Source: an uncultured Eubacteriales bacterium (GTDB taxonomy: Bacteria > Bacillota > Clostridia > Christensenellales > Christensenellaceae). Taken from it: a DNA stretch of 13,171 nt. Location: assembly GCA_900554725.1 (NCBI GenBank), contig USII01000008.1:1-13171 (forward strand), read 5' to 3'. A program made the position numbers and the translations under genes. Shown here piece after piece: positions 7,067-13,171 of this stretch. The notes under the pieces are model-generated. The model was not told the DNA's origin. It was given only the letters and a program-made list of their open reading frames with translations, and made no database searches. The stretch's first letter is position 1, and each line of letters starts with the position of its first letter.

Positions 7067-8227
7067 TTGAATCAAGTAGCGCTGGTTTCCTGCGCGGATT
7101 ATAAGAGAGAAACGGTGGACAGGGCCCTGGATGAGGCTCTGTCTTTGCTTGGCGGCCTGGAAGCGTGGATACGGCCGGGCATGAAAGTGGCGATTAAGCC
7201 GAATCTGGTGCATAAAAGCCGCCCGGAACAGTGCGCAGTGACGCATCCTGCCATTGTGGAGGCGGTGGCGCGCAAAGTGATCGCCCTTGGGGCGGAAGCT
7301 GTTTTAGCGGAAAGCCCGGGCGGAGCGTATAACCAAAGTGTGCTGCGCGGTGTTTATGCTGCTTCCGGCATGGCCGAGGCCGCCCGGAGGACGGGCATGC
7401 AGCTCAATTTTGATTGCTCGGATTGCATGGTGGAAAACAAAAAAGCGGTGCGCTATTCCAAAATTCCCGTTTTAACTCCGCTGGTTCAGGCGGATTTTAT
7501 CATCAACATCGCCAAGCTGAAAAGCCATACTCTGGCGGTGTATTCGGGCGCAGTAAAGAATCTGTACGGTGCCATTCCGGGGCTTTTAAAGGCAGAGCTT
7601 CATTTCCGCTATCAGAGCAGGGAGGCCTTTTCGGATATGCTGGTGGATATTGCGCAGGCGGTTCGCCCGGGACTCTCCATTATCGATGGCGTTTGGGGCA
7701 TGGAAGGAGAAGGCCCGGGTACGGGCGACCCGCGGAAAATGGGTGTGCTTCTGGCATCGGCATCGCCCTTTGCTGCAGATGCAGTTGCGGTGGAGCTGCT
7801 TGGGTTTAAGCGCGGTGAAATTCCAGTGCTGGCGGCGGCACAAAAGCGCGGCCTGCTGGGGCAGGTGCAGGTTTTAGGAGAGAAGGTGGAATCTTGCCGT
7901 GTGGAGGGATTTGTTCGGGCGAGTGATTCAGGCGGGGATTTCGCCGGGGCTAAGCTGCCTGCCTGGCTGGCAAGGCCGGTTTCAAACTGGCTGGCGCTCA
8001 AGCCTAAAATTCTGCCGGGGCGCTGCGTAGGGTGCGGCATTTGCGCAAATGTATGCCCGGCGCATGTCATTCGCGTGAAGGGCACTGCGCGGATCGCAAA
8101 AAAAAGTTGCATCCGCTGTTTTTGCTGCATGGAGTTTTGCCCCAAAAAGGCGGTTGTCCCGCGCCGTCCCTGGCTCTTTCGGGCGGCAATCGCCCTGACT
8201 GGCGGAAGAAAGGAAAAGGATGCTTAA
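7067..8227 (+). CDS. DUF362 domain protein with C-terminal double [4Fe-4S] ferredoxin domain
   Basis: A 386-residue protein with an N-terminal DUF362 domain (about 1-290) and a C-terminal 2[4Fe-4S] ferredoxin domain (about 312-365). DUF362 signatures: IKPNLV (43-48), a conserved AKLKSHTLAVYSGAVKNLYG region (149-168) and IDGVWGMEGEGPGTG (206-220). The ferredoxin part has two complete CxxCxxCxxxCP motifs (Cys320, 323, 326, 330 and Cys348, 351, 354, 358), with an extra Cys353 inside the second. No signal peptide or membrane segment is evident, so it is probably a cytosolic electron-transfer protein. The function of DUF362 proteins is not established. The start is TTG 7067, 8 nt after a GGGGG run (7054-7058) at the end of the HAD gene; the intergenic gap is 12 nt. 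Its end overlaps the trmL start by 8 nt. The C-terminus (RKEKDA) is basic and short. It has no redox partner gene nearby. Confidence 0.9.
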   Translation: MNQVALVSCADYKRETVDRALDEALSLLGGLEAWIRPGMKVAIKPNLVHKSRPEQCAVTHPAIVEAVARKVIALGAEAVLAESPGGAYNQSVLRGVYAASGMAEAARRTGMQLNFDCSDCMVENKKAVRYSKIPVLTPLVQADFIINIAKLKSHTLAVYSGAVKNLYGAIPGLLKAELHFRYQSREAFSDMLVDIAQAVRPGLSIIDGVWGMEGEGPGTGDPRKMGVLLASASPFAADAVAVELLGFKRGEIPVLAAAQKRGLLGQVQVLGEKVESCRVEGFVRASDSGGDFAGAKLPAWLARPVSNWLALKPKILPGRCVGCGICANVCPAHVIRVKGTARIAKKSCIRCFCCMEFCPKKAVVPRRPWLFRAAIALTGGRKEKDA

Positions 8228-8681
8228 TATTGTGTTAGTGGAGCCGGAAATTCCGGGGAATACGGGCAATATCTCCCGCACCTGCGCCGTTTTGGGCGCG
8301 CGCTTGCATTTGGTGGAGCCACTGGGCTTTTCTCTGGATGAAAAACACCTGCGCCGGGCTGGGCTGGATTACTGGGATAAGCTCGATGTAACGGTGTATC
8401 CGGATTTGGAGGCTTTTTTTGCCCGCAATGCAGGCGGCGATTTCTACTATTTTTCCACAAAAGCCAGCAAGAGGTACACGGATATCCGCTATGGCCCCCA
8501 AAGCTACCTTATTTTTGGCAGAGAAAGCCGCGGGCTTCCGGAGCAGCTGATCTTCGCGAATCCCAAAAGAGCGGTGCGCATTCCCATGCGCGCTGCGCTG
8601 CGCTCGCTGAACCTTGCAAACTCTGTGGCGATTGCGGCCTATGAAGCCGCAAGGCAGATGGGCTTTCCCGGGCTCCGCTAG
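8220..8681 (+). CDS. trmL: tRNA (cytidine/uridine(34)-2'-O)-methyltransferase TrmL
   Basis: A 153-residue SPOUT-class methyltransferase, the usual compact length. It uses S-adenosylmethionine to methylate the 2'-OH of wobble nucleotide 34 in certain leucine tRNAs, aiding codon reading. Signatures: VEPEIPGNTGNISRTC (7-22), the glycine-rich part of the trefoil knot LIFGRESRGLP (97-107), RIPM (120-123) and LRSLNLANSVAIAAYEA (128-144), which form the SAM pocket. The start ATG 8220 lies 8 nt inside the DUF362 gene and has an AGGAAAAGG-like site before it. It is the last recognisable gene of the operon that starts with the Lrp regulator. Its presence there is probably just genomic packing, since its substrate is tRNA. 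No clear terminator follows. Confidence 0.94.
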   Translation: MLNIVLVEPEIPGNTGNISRTCAVLGARLHLVEPLGFSLDEKHLRRAGLDYWDKLDVTVYPDLEAFFARNAGGDFYYFSTKASKRYTDIRYGPQSYLIFGRESRGLPEQLIFANPKRAVRIPMRAALRSLNLANSVAIAAYEAARQMGFPGLR

Positions 8682-8820
8682 GGGCGAGGGCAAATGCGGT
8701 CTGGCGGGTATTTCCCGGGCGAATCCAAGCGCAGGCCCAGAACGCAGGGAGGGCTGCCATCCTTTGCTAGCGGCAGAAGAGGGAAAGCGCGCTCGGCCTT
8801 TCTGAATTTATAAATTATAG
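8682..8820. other. Non-coding stretch between trmL and the pgk promoter
   Basis: The first 120 nt are GC-rich and hold no frame with a ribosome binding site or recognisable protein. There is a weak 5-bp hairpin (8783-8787 with 8798-8802) without a good T-run, so the Lrp-trmL transcript may read on into pgk. The last part turns AT-rich and contains a perfect 12-bp palindrome (8805-8816, AATTTATAAATT) just upstream of the pgk -35 box. Confidence 0.5.
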
Positions 8821-8849
8821 TTGACGAAGCGCCCAAATCTCTTTAAAAT
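8821..8849 (+). promoter_or_regulatory. Predicted sigma-A promoter of the pgk-tpiA-gpmI operon
   Basis: TTGACG (8821-8826), 17-nt spacer, TAAAAT (8844-8849). The AT-rich palindrome at 8805-8816 occupies the place of an UP element (about -51 to -40). The predicted start near 8856 leaves a leader of about 83 nt with small inverted repeats (8873-8876 with 8883-8886; GCATATGC at 8915-8922) before the AAGGAG at 8926-8931. Confidence 0.8.
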
Positions 8850-8938
8850 GTAATGTGGTAGCGTAAAATGAGCCTGTTCATGCAGGAAACTGCTTTAATA
8901 AGTGTTATAAAAGCGCATATGCAAAAAGGAGAATCAAT

Positions 8939-10126
8939 ATGAAACAGAAGACGATTGAGGACATTTCTGTAGAATCAAAAAAAGTTTTGGTGCGCGTAGA
9001 TTTTAATGTGCCTTTAAACGAAAAGGGTGAAATTACAGATGAAACCCGGATTCAGGCAGCGCTACCGACCATCAAATATCTTTTGGATCACCATGCGAAG
9101 GTTATCCTCTGCTCGCATCTGGGCCGCCCCAAGGGCGAAGTAAAGCCGGAATTTTCCCTGGCGCCCGTCGCAAAGCGCCTGCAGGTGCTGCTGGATACCA
9201 AGGTGACATTTGCAAAAGATGTCATCGGCCCCAGCGCGGACGAGGCAGTCGCGAATATTCAGGATGGCGAAGTTGTGCTGCTAGAGAATCTGCGCTTCCA
9301 CAAGGAAGAGACCAAGAACGACCCGGAATTTGCCAAGAAGTTGGCAAGCTATGCGGATATTTTTGTCAACGATGCCTTTGGAACGGCGCACCGTGCACAT
9401 GCTTCCACAGAGGGTGTGACGCACTATCTTCCCTCTGTCGCCGGTTTCCTCATTAAAAAGGAGCTGGAGTTTATGGGCGGAGCTTTGGAAAATCCCCAGA
9501 GGCCGTTTGTTGCGATTCTGGGCGGTGCCAAGATTGCGGATAAGATCCCAGTCATCGAAAATCTGTTTAACAAGGTGGACTGCCTGATCATCGGCGGCGG
9601 CATGGCCAATACTTTCCTGGCGGCGCAGGGCTATCATATGGGAAAATCCCTTGTGGATGCGGATAGCATTGGGCTGGCGAACGAGCTGCTGAAGAAGGCC
9701 AAGCTGAAGGGGGTCAAGATCCTGCTGCCCATCGATGTGGTGGCGGCAGATGCCTTCAGCAACGATGCCAAGACGGTCATGGTTCCGGTGGATAGCATTC
9801 CCGAGGGCTATATGGCTCTGGATATCGGATCTTCCACAACGATGATCTTCGCCGAGGAGATCAACCGGGCCAAGACGGTGATTTGGAATGGGCCGATGGG
9901 CGTTGCAGAGATGCCGAATTTTGCAGGAGGCACCCGCGCTGTAGCCGAGGCGCTGGCCAATACCAGCGCGACGACGATCATCGGCGGCGGCGATTCTGCA
10001 GCGGCTGTCAAGAACCTGGGATTTGGAGACAAGATGTCGCACATCTCCACGGGCGGCGGCGCTTCTCTTGAGTTTCTGGAAGGAAAGGAACTGCCGGGCA
10101 TCGCGGCGCTCGATACGAAAGAATAA
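8939..10126 (+). CDS. pgk: Phosphoglycerate kinase
   Basis: A 395-residue enzyme, the full bacterial length, that transfers phosphate from 1,3-bisphosphoglycerate to ADP (substrate-level phosphorylation in glycolysis; reversible in gluconeogenesis). N-terminal substrate domain: RVDFNVP (19-25), HLGRP (60-64), [10 protein letters not shown] (115-124) and [14 protein letters not shown] (144-157). C-terminal nucleotide domain: [10 protein letters not shown] (194-203), [11 protein letters not shown] (217-227), WNGPMGV (316-322), [10 protein letters not shown] (347-356) and STGGGASLE (370-378). Small departures from the common sequence are Ala in place of Ser in the GGAK-xSDKI motif and Ala for the residue before EMPNFA. 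The ATG at 8939 has AAGGAG 7 nt upstream and matches the family start. First gene of the operon; no gap gene precedes it. Confidence 0.98.
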   Translation: MKQKTIEDISVESKKVLVRVDFNVPLNEKGEITDETRIQAALPTIKYLLDHHAKVILCSHLGRPKGEVKPEFSLAPVAKRLQVLLDTKVTFAKDVIGPSADEAVANIQDGEVVLLENLRFHKEETKNDPEFAKKLASYADIFVNDAFGTAHRAHASTEGVTHYLPSVAGFLIKKELEFMGGALENPQRPFVAILGGAKIADKIPVIENLFNKVDCLIIGGGMANTFLAAQGYHMGKSLVDADSIGLANELLKKAKLKGVKILLPIDVVAADAFSNDAKTVMVPVDSIPEGYMALDIGSSTTMIFAEEINRAKTVIWNGPMGVAEMPNFAGGTRAVAEALANTSATTIIGGGDSAAAVKNLGFGDKMSHISTGGGASLEFLEGKELPGIAALDTKE

Positions 10127-10135
10127 CGAGAAAGA

Positions 10136-10164
10136 AAAGCTCCGCCCTTCCGGGGCGGGGCTTT
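10136..10164 (+). repeat. Intercistronic stem-loop between pgk and tpiA
   Basis: 12-bp stem (10136-10147 with 10153-10164) with a single G-U pair and a 5-nt loop, GC-rich core CCGCCC. No T-run follows (next bases CAAATTG), so it is a poor terminator and more likely a stability, processing or attenuation element. A second, weaker hairpin (10172-10178 with 10184-10190, loop of five T) follows directly and ends 10 nt before the tpiA ribosome binding site. Confidence 0.7.
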
Positions 10165-10209
10165 CAAATTGTTCTCCCTTTTTGGGGGAAAAGGATTTTG
10201 GAGGAAGTT

Positions 10210-10956
10210 ATGAGAAAACCAATTATTGCAGGAAACTGGAAAATGAATAAAACCCCTTCGGAGGCGGCACAGCTGATTCGGGAGCTGATTCCCCTCGTGA
10301 AGGATGCAAAGGCAGAAGTGGTCGTTTGCCCGACATATGTTTGCCTGCCCGCGGCGGCCGAGGCGCTGGCCGGAACAAATATCAAACTCGGGGCACAGAA
10401 CCTGCACTTTGAAAAGAGCGGCGCTTTTACGGGAGAGATTTCGGCAGATATGCTAAAAGAGCTGGGCGTCAGCTATGTCATCATTGGGCACAGCGAGCGC
10501 CGGCAGTATTTTGCAGAGACGGACGAGACCGTAAACCGGAAGGTGAAAACAGCCATTGCGGCAGGCCTTACGCCCATCATTTGCGTGGGAGAGAGTTTGG
10601 AGCAGAGGGAACAGGGCATCACGAAGGAAGTTGTCAGCATGCAGACAAAGCTGGCGCTGGCCGGCGTAAGCGCAGAGGATGCGGCAAAGCTTGTCATCGC
10701 CTACGAGCCCATCTGGGCCATTGGCACAGGAAAAACGGCAACATCCCAAGAGGCGAACGAGACGATTGGCGATATTAGAAACGCTGTAGGAGAAGTATTT
10801 GGAAGCGAAACAGCGCAGCAGATCCGCATCCAATATGGCGGCAGCATGAACCCGAAAAATGCGGCAGAGCTGATGAGCAAGGAAGAGATCGATGGCGGCC
10901 TGATTGGCGGTGCAAGCCTGAAGGCGGAGGATTTCTCCAAGGTTGTCAATTACTAA
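10210..10956 (+). CDS. tpiA: Triose-phosphate isomerase
   Basis: A 248-residue TIM barrel that interconverts dihydroxyacetone phosphate and glyceraldehyde 3-phosphate; works as a dimer in the cytosol. Catalytic residues are all present: Asn9 and Lys11 (AGNWKMNK), His94 (IIGHSERR, 91-98) and Glu166 ([11 protein letters not shown], 164-174), followed by the mobile phosphate-gripping loop 6 up to KTA (175-177). The phosphate site also shows YGGSM (209-213) and GGASL (233-237). The ATG at 10210 is chosen: GGAGGAA (10200-10206) lies right before it, and an in-frame TTG at 10198 would overlap that site. 83 nt after pgk, separated by two hairpins, and 13 nt before gpmI. Confidence 0.98.
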   Translation: MRKPIIAGNWKMNKTPSEAAQLIRELIPLVKDAKAEVVVCPTYVCLPAAAEALAGTNIKLGAQNLHFEKSGAFTGEISADMLKELGVSYVIIGHSERRQYFAETDETVNRKVKTAIAAGLTPIICVGESLEQREQGITKEVVSMQTKLALAGVSAEDAAKLVIAYEPIWAIGTGKTATSQEANETIGDIRNAVGEVFGSETAQQIRIQYGGSMNPKNAAELMSKEEIDGGLIGGASLKAEDFSKVVNY

Positions 10957-10969
10957 GAGGGAGAAACTT

Positions 10970-12511
10970 ATGAGCAAAAAAATTACGGCATTGATCATCC
11001 TGGATGGATTTGGCGAGCGCGCCGAGGCGGATGGCAACGCTGTTCTGGCGGCCAAAACGCCGAATATCGATGCGCTGAAAAAGCAGTATCCCTGGACGAC
11101 GATTGGGGCCTCCGGCCTATCTGTAGGCCTGCCGGATGGCCAGATGGGCAACAGCGAAGTAGGGCATCTCAATATCGGCGCTGGGCGCATTGTATATCAG
11201 GAGCTGACGCGCATCACAAAGGCGATTGGTGACGGAGATTTCTTTGAAAAGAAGGAGTTTCTCGATGCTATTTCCAATGCAAAGCAAAAGGGAGCGGCTC
11301 TGCACCTGATGGGGTTGCTTTCGGATGGCGGGGTGCACAGCCATATCGATCATCTTTTTGCGCTGGTGGAGCTTGCAAAGCGCCAGGGGATGGAGAAAGT
11401 TTTCATCCACTGCTTTATGGATGGGCGGGATGTTCCGCCGGAGAGTGGAAAGGGCTATATGCAGCAGCTGTGCGCTAAGCTGGATGAGCTGGGCGTGGGA
11501 AAAGTGGCGACGGTTATGGGCCGCTATTACGCCATGGATCGGGATAATCGCTGGGAGCGCGTGCAGAAGGCATATGAGGCAATGGTCGAGGGCAAGGGTG
11601 AGCAGAACGATTGCCCTGTTGCAGCAATGCAGGCCTCCTATGATGCCGGGGTGACGGATGAGTTTGTCCTGCCTACGGTGATCGTGCAAGATGGCGCGCC
11701 GGTGGCAAAAATTTCCCAGGGTGATTCTGTCATTTTCTTCAACTTCCGCCCGGACCGTGCGCGGGAAATTACCCGCACATTTGTGGACCCGGAGTTTACG
11801 GGCTTTGCGCGGGAATACTTCCCGGTTTACTATGTCTGCATGACGCAGTATGATAAAACTTTTCCCAATGTGCATGTGGCATACCGCCCGCAGGTGCTTA
11901 ACAACACACTGGGCGAATACCTGGCCAAAAACGGCAAAAAACAGTTCCGCATTGCCGAAACGGAGAAATATGCGCATGTAACCTTCTTCTTTAATGGAGG
12001 CGTGGAGCAGCCAAACGAAGGGGAAGACCGTTTCCTAATCCCATCTCCCAAGGTGGCGACATACGATTTACAGCCGGAGATGAGCGCATATGGCGTTGCC
12101 GAGAAAGCATGCGAGATGATACGCTCGGGTGAATATGATGTCATGATCCTGAATTTTGCCAATCCGGATATGGTGGGGCATACGGGCGTCATGGAGGCGG
12201 CTGTCAAGGCGTGCGAGGCTGTGGACGAGTGCCTTGGAAAGGTGATAGAGGCTATCCTGGAAGTGGGCGGAGAGGCGATTGTTACTGCGGATCATGGAAA
12301 TAGCGAAATGATGATCGACCCCAAGACCAAAGGCCCCTTTACGGCGCATACGACAAACCCCGTTCCCTGCATTCTGGTGAGCGATTCTCACAAGGGCGCA
12401 AAACTGAGGGAAGGCGGAATTCTGGCTGATTTGGCGCCAACGCTTTTGCAGCTGATGGGGCTTCCCAAGCCGGAAGAAATGGAAGGGACTTCTCTGATTG
12501 CCCAAAATTAA
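10970..12511 (+). CDS. gpmI: 2,3-bisphosphoglycerate-independent phosphoglycerate mutase
   Basis: A 513-residue alkaline-phosphatase-superfamily enzyme that converts 3-phosphoglycerate to 2-phosphoglycerate through a phosphoserine, using two Mn2+ ions. Metal and catalytic signatures: LDGFG (11-15; Asp12), MGNSEVGH (59-66; nucleophile Ser62), GGVHSHIDH (120-128; His123), DGRDVPP (151-157), GRYYAMDRD (184-192), FRPDRARE (259-266), NPDMVGHTG (398-406; Asp400 and His404), TADHGNSE (439-446; Asp441 and His442) and His460. Length fits the family (about 510). The ATG at 10970 follows GAGGGAG (10957-10963) by 6 nt; a longer frame would overlap tpiA. In spore formers this Mn-dependent enzyme is known to be pH-sensitive, but nothing here shows sporulation. 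Last gene of the operon; no eno follows. Confidence 0.98.
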   Translation: MSKKITALIILDGFGERAEADGNAVLAAKTPNIDALKKQYPWTTIGASGLSVGLPDGQMGNSEVGHLNIGAGRIVYQELTRITKAIGDGDFFEKKEFLDAISNAKQKGAALHLMGLLSDGGVHSHIDHLFALVELAKRQGMEKVFIHCFMDGRDVPPESGKGYMQQLCAKLDELGVGKVATVMGRYYAMDRDNRWERVQKAYEAMVEGKGEQNDCPVAAMQASYDAGVTDEFVLPTVIVQDGAPVAKISQGDSVIFFNFRPDRAREITRTFVDPEFTGFAREYFPVYYVCMTQYDKTFPNVHVAYRPQVLNNTLGEYLAKNGKKQFRIAETEKYAHVTFFFNGGVEQPNEGEDRFLIPSPKVATYDLQPEMSAYGVAEKACEMIRSGEYDVMILNFANPDMVGHTGVMEAAVKACEAVDECLGKVIEAILEVGGEAIVTADHGNSEMMIDPKTKGPFTAHTTNPVPCILVSDSHKGAKLREGGILADLAPTLLQLMGLPKPEEMEGTSLIAQN

Positions 12512-12514
12512 AAG

Positions 12515-12542
12515 AAAAAGGGATGCAGGCGCATCCCTTTTT
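12515..12542 (+). terminator. Terminator of the pgk-tpiA-gpmI operon
   Basis: Perfect 12-bp stem (12515-12526 with 12531-12542, core GGGATGC), 4-nt loop, ending in five T, directly after the gpmI stop. Confidence 0.93.
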
Positions 12543-12597
12543 ATAAAGCGCTTTCTGTGCTGCAGAAAAATGCCAGACAGCTGCGAAAAATGGATAT

Positions 12598-12627
12598 AAA
12601 AAAGGAGCTTTTGAAAGCTCCTTTTTT
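12598..12627. terminator. Terminator of the dihydrolipoyl dehydrogenase gene (bidirectional)
   Basis: Perfect 14-bp stem (12598-12611 with 12614-12627, core GGAGCTTT); the innermost pairs must open to leave a usable loop. Both sides have a run of six A or T, so it works for the minus-strand gene that stops at 12636 and backs up the gpmI terminator on the plus strand. Confidence 0.9.
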
Positions 12628-12635
12628 CTTTTCTG

Positions 12636-13171
12636 CTATTTCTTTTTCTTGGGCATTGCCATGCAGCACATTCCCTGTGCATCGTGCGCAGCTTCCATAA
12701 CTGCCTCGGAAACTGTGGGGTGCGGGTGAATGGTATCGGCGATATCCGCAATGGTGCCGCCTTTCTTCATGACAACGGCAATTTCTGCAATCATATCCGT
12801 TGCTCTGGGTGCGAAGATCTGCGCGCCAAGGACTTTTCCTGTCGTCTTCTGAGCGATAATCTTGACAACACCGGTGTTCACGCCCATTACCAGAGCCTTG
12901 CCGTTTCCGGCAACATTGTAGGAGCCGATTTCCACATCGTAGCCAGCCTCCTTCGCCTTTTCCGCAGTCATACCGATATAGGCAATTTCCGGGGAAGAAT
13001 AGATGCAGGCGGGAACAACATCGTAATCCAGCGTAGCAGTTCTTCCAGCGCAGTTTGCTGCGGCCACAAGGCCCTGCGCAGTAGCGACATGCGCAAGCTG
13101 AATTTTTCCGGTGATATCGCCGATGGCGTAGATATTTTTGATGCTCGTCTGCATGCAGGCATCAATTTCCA
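12636..13171 (-). CDS. lpdA: Dihydrolipoyl dehydrogenase, C-terminal part (5' end outside window)
   Basis: The last about 177 codons of a flavoprotein disulfide reductase of the dihydrolipoyl dehydrogenase (E3) type, which reoxidises the lipoyl group of 2-oxoacid dehydrogenase or glycine cleavage complexes with NAD+. Read on the minus strand, the frame is open to the window edge and stops at 12638-12636 (TAG). Seen: the second FAD motif NIYAIGDITG, AHVATAQG, the start of the dimerisation domain with PACIYSSPEIAYIGMT, and the active-site HPHPTVSE, whose second His with the nearby Glu forms the catalytic dyad. The N-terminal FAD domain with the redox CxxxxC pair and the NAD domain are missing from the window. 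The tail is unusual: GMCCMAMPKKKK, with two cysteines, three methionines and four lysines. Whether it belongs to a pyruvate, acetoin, branched-chain or glycine system cannot be seen. Confidence 0.93.
   Translation of the reverse strand, partial: EIDACMQTSIKNIYAIGDITGKIQLAHVATAQGLVAAANCAGRTATLDYDVVPACIYSSPEIAYIGMTAEKAKEAGYDVEIGSYNVAGNGKALVMGVNTGVVKIIAQKTTGKVLGAQIFAPRATDMIAEIAVVMKKGGTIADIADTIHPHPTVSEAVMEAAHDAQGMCCMAMPKKKK

Noticed and set aside
8614..8805. Short plus-strand frame overlapping the end of trmL and the following spacer
   Set aside because: It begins inside trmL in another frame, has no ribosome binding site and no recognisable sequence.
8850..8938. Possible Rex or CggR-type operator or riboswitch in the pgk leader
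   Set aside because: I found only a 4-bp stem and an 8-bp palindrome; neither matches the Rex consensus, and the leader of about 83 nt shows no riboswitch fold.
9281..10042. Minus-strand frame of 253 codons opposite pgk
   Set aside because: Pure antisense shadow of the pgk coding sequence; the translation is low-complexity and His/Arg-rich without family features.
11117..11977. Minus-strand frame of 286 codons opposite gpmI
   Set aside because: Antisense shadow of gpmI; no start signal or domain.
1..13171. CRISPR arrays, insertion sequences, phage genes, tRNA or rRNA
   Set aside because: No regularly spaced repeats, transposase or integrase motifs, cloverleaf sequences or rRNA signatures were seen; all large frames are explained by housekeeping genes.

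Overview
The window is ordinary chromosomal backbone of a Gram-positive, probably anaerobic bacterium of the Bacillota (most likely Clostridia). Reasons, partly inference: strong AGGAGG-type ribosome binding sites with several GTG and TTG starts, a DegV family protein, an Lrp/AsnC regulator fused in an operon to an aminotransferase, a cofactor-independent phosphoglycerate mutase in a pgk-tpiA-gpmI cluster, and a homocitrate/isopropylmalate-synthase-like protein that resembles the Re-citrate synthases of anaerobes. I cannot name the genus. No mobile elements, tRNA, rRNA or CRISPR were seen.

Layout. (1) 1-483: the 3' end of murA (peptidoglycan precursor synthesis) runs into a bidirectional terminator shared with a convergent degV-type gene (574-1446, minus). 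(2) 1447-1738: an AT-rich divergent promoter region separates degV from an aspartate-type aminotransferase gene (1739-2929). A terminator follows, and only 38 nt later starts a HMGL-like synthase (3005-4402, TTG start) that I call a candidate Re-citrate synthase; another strong terminator closes it. The two enzymes could share oxaloacetate. (3) 4516-8681: one good sigma-A-type promoter heads five closely packed or overlapping genes: Lrp/AsnC regulator, second class I aminotransferase, Cof-type HAD phosphatase, DUF362/two-cluster ferredoxin protein, and TrmL tRNA methyltransferase. (4) 8821-12542: a second good promoter drives the lower-glycolysis operon pgk-tpiA-gpmI, ending in a strong terminator; gap and eno are not adjacent. 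(5) 12598-13171: the 3' end of a dihydrolipoyl dehydrogenase gene on the minus strand with its own terminator, convergent to gpmI.

Taken together the genes cover central carbon metabolism (triose phosphates to 2-phosphoglycerate, oxaloacetate to aspartate and possibly citrate), amino-acid transamination, and housekeeping functions. I found no convincing undescribed multi-gene system. The points most worth a second look are the true activity of the 3005-4402 synthase, the orphan DUF362 ferredoxin protein within the Lrp operon, the terminator wedged between the aminotransferase and the synthase, and the tandem hairpins between pgk and tpiA.
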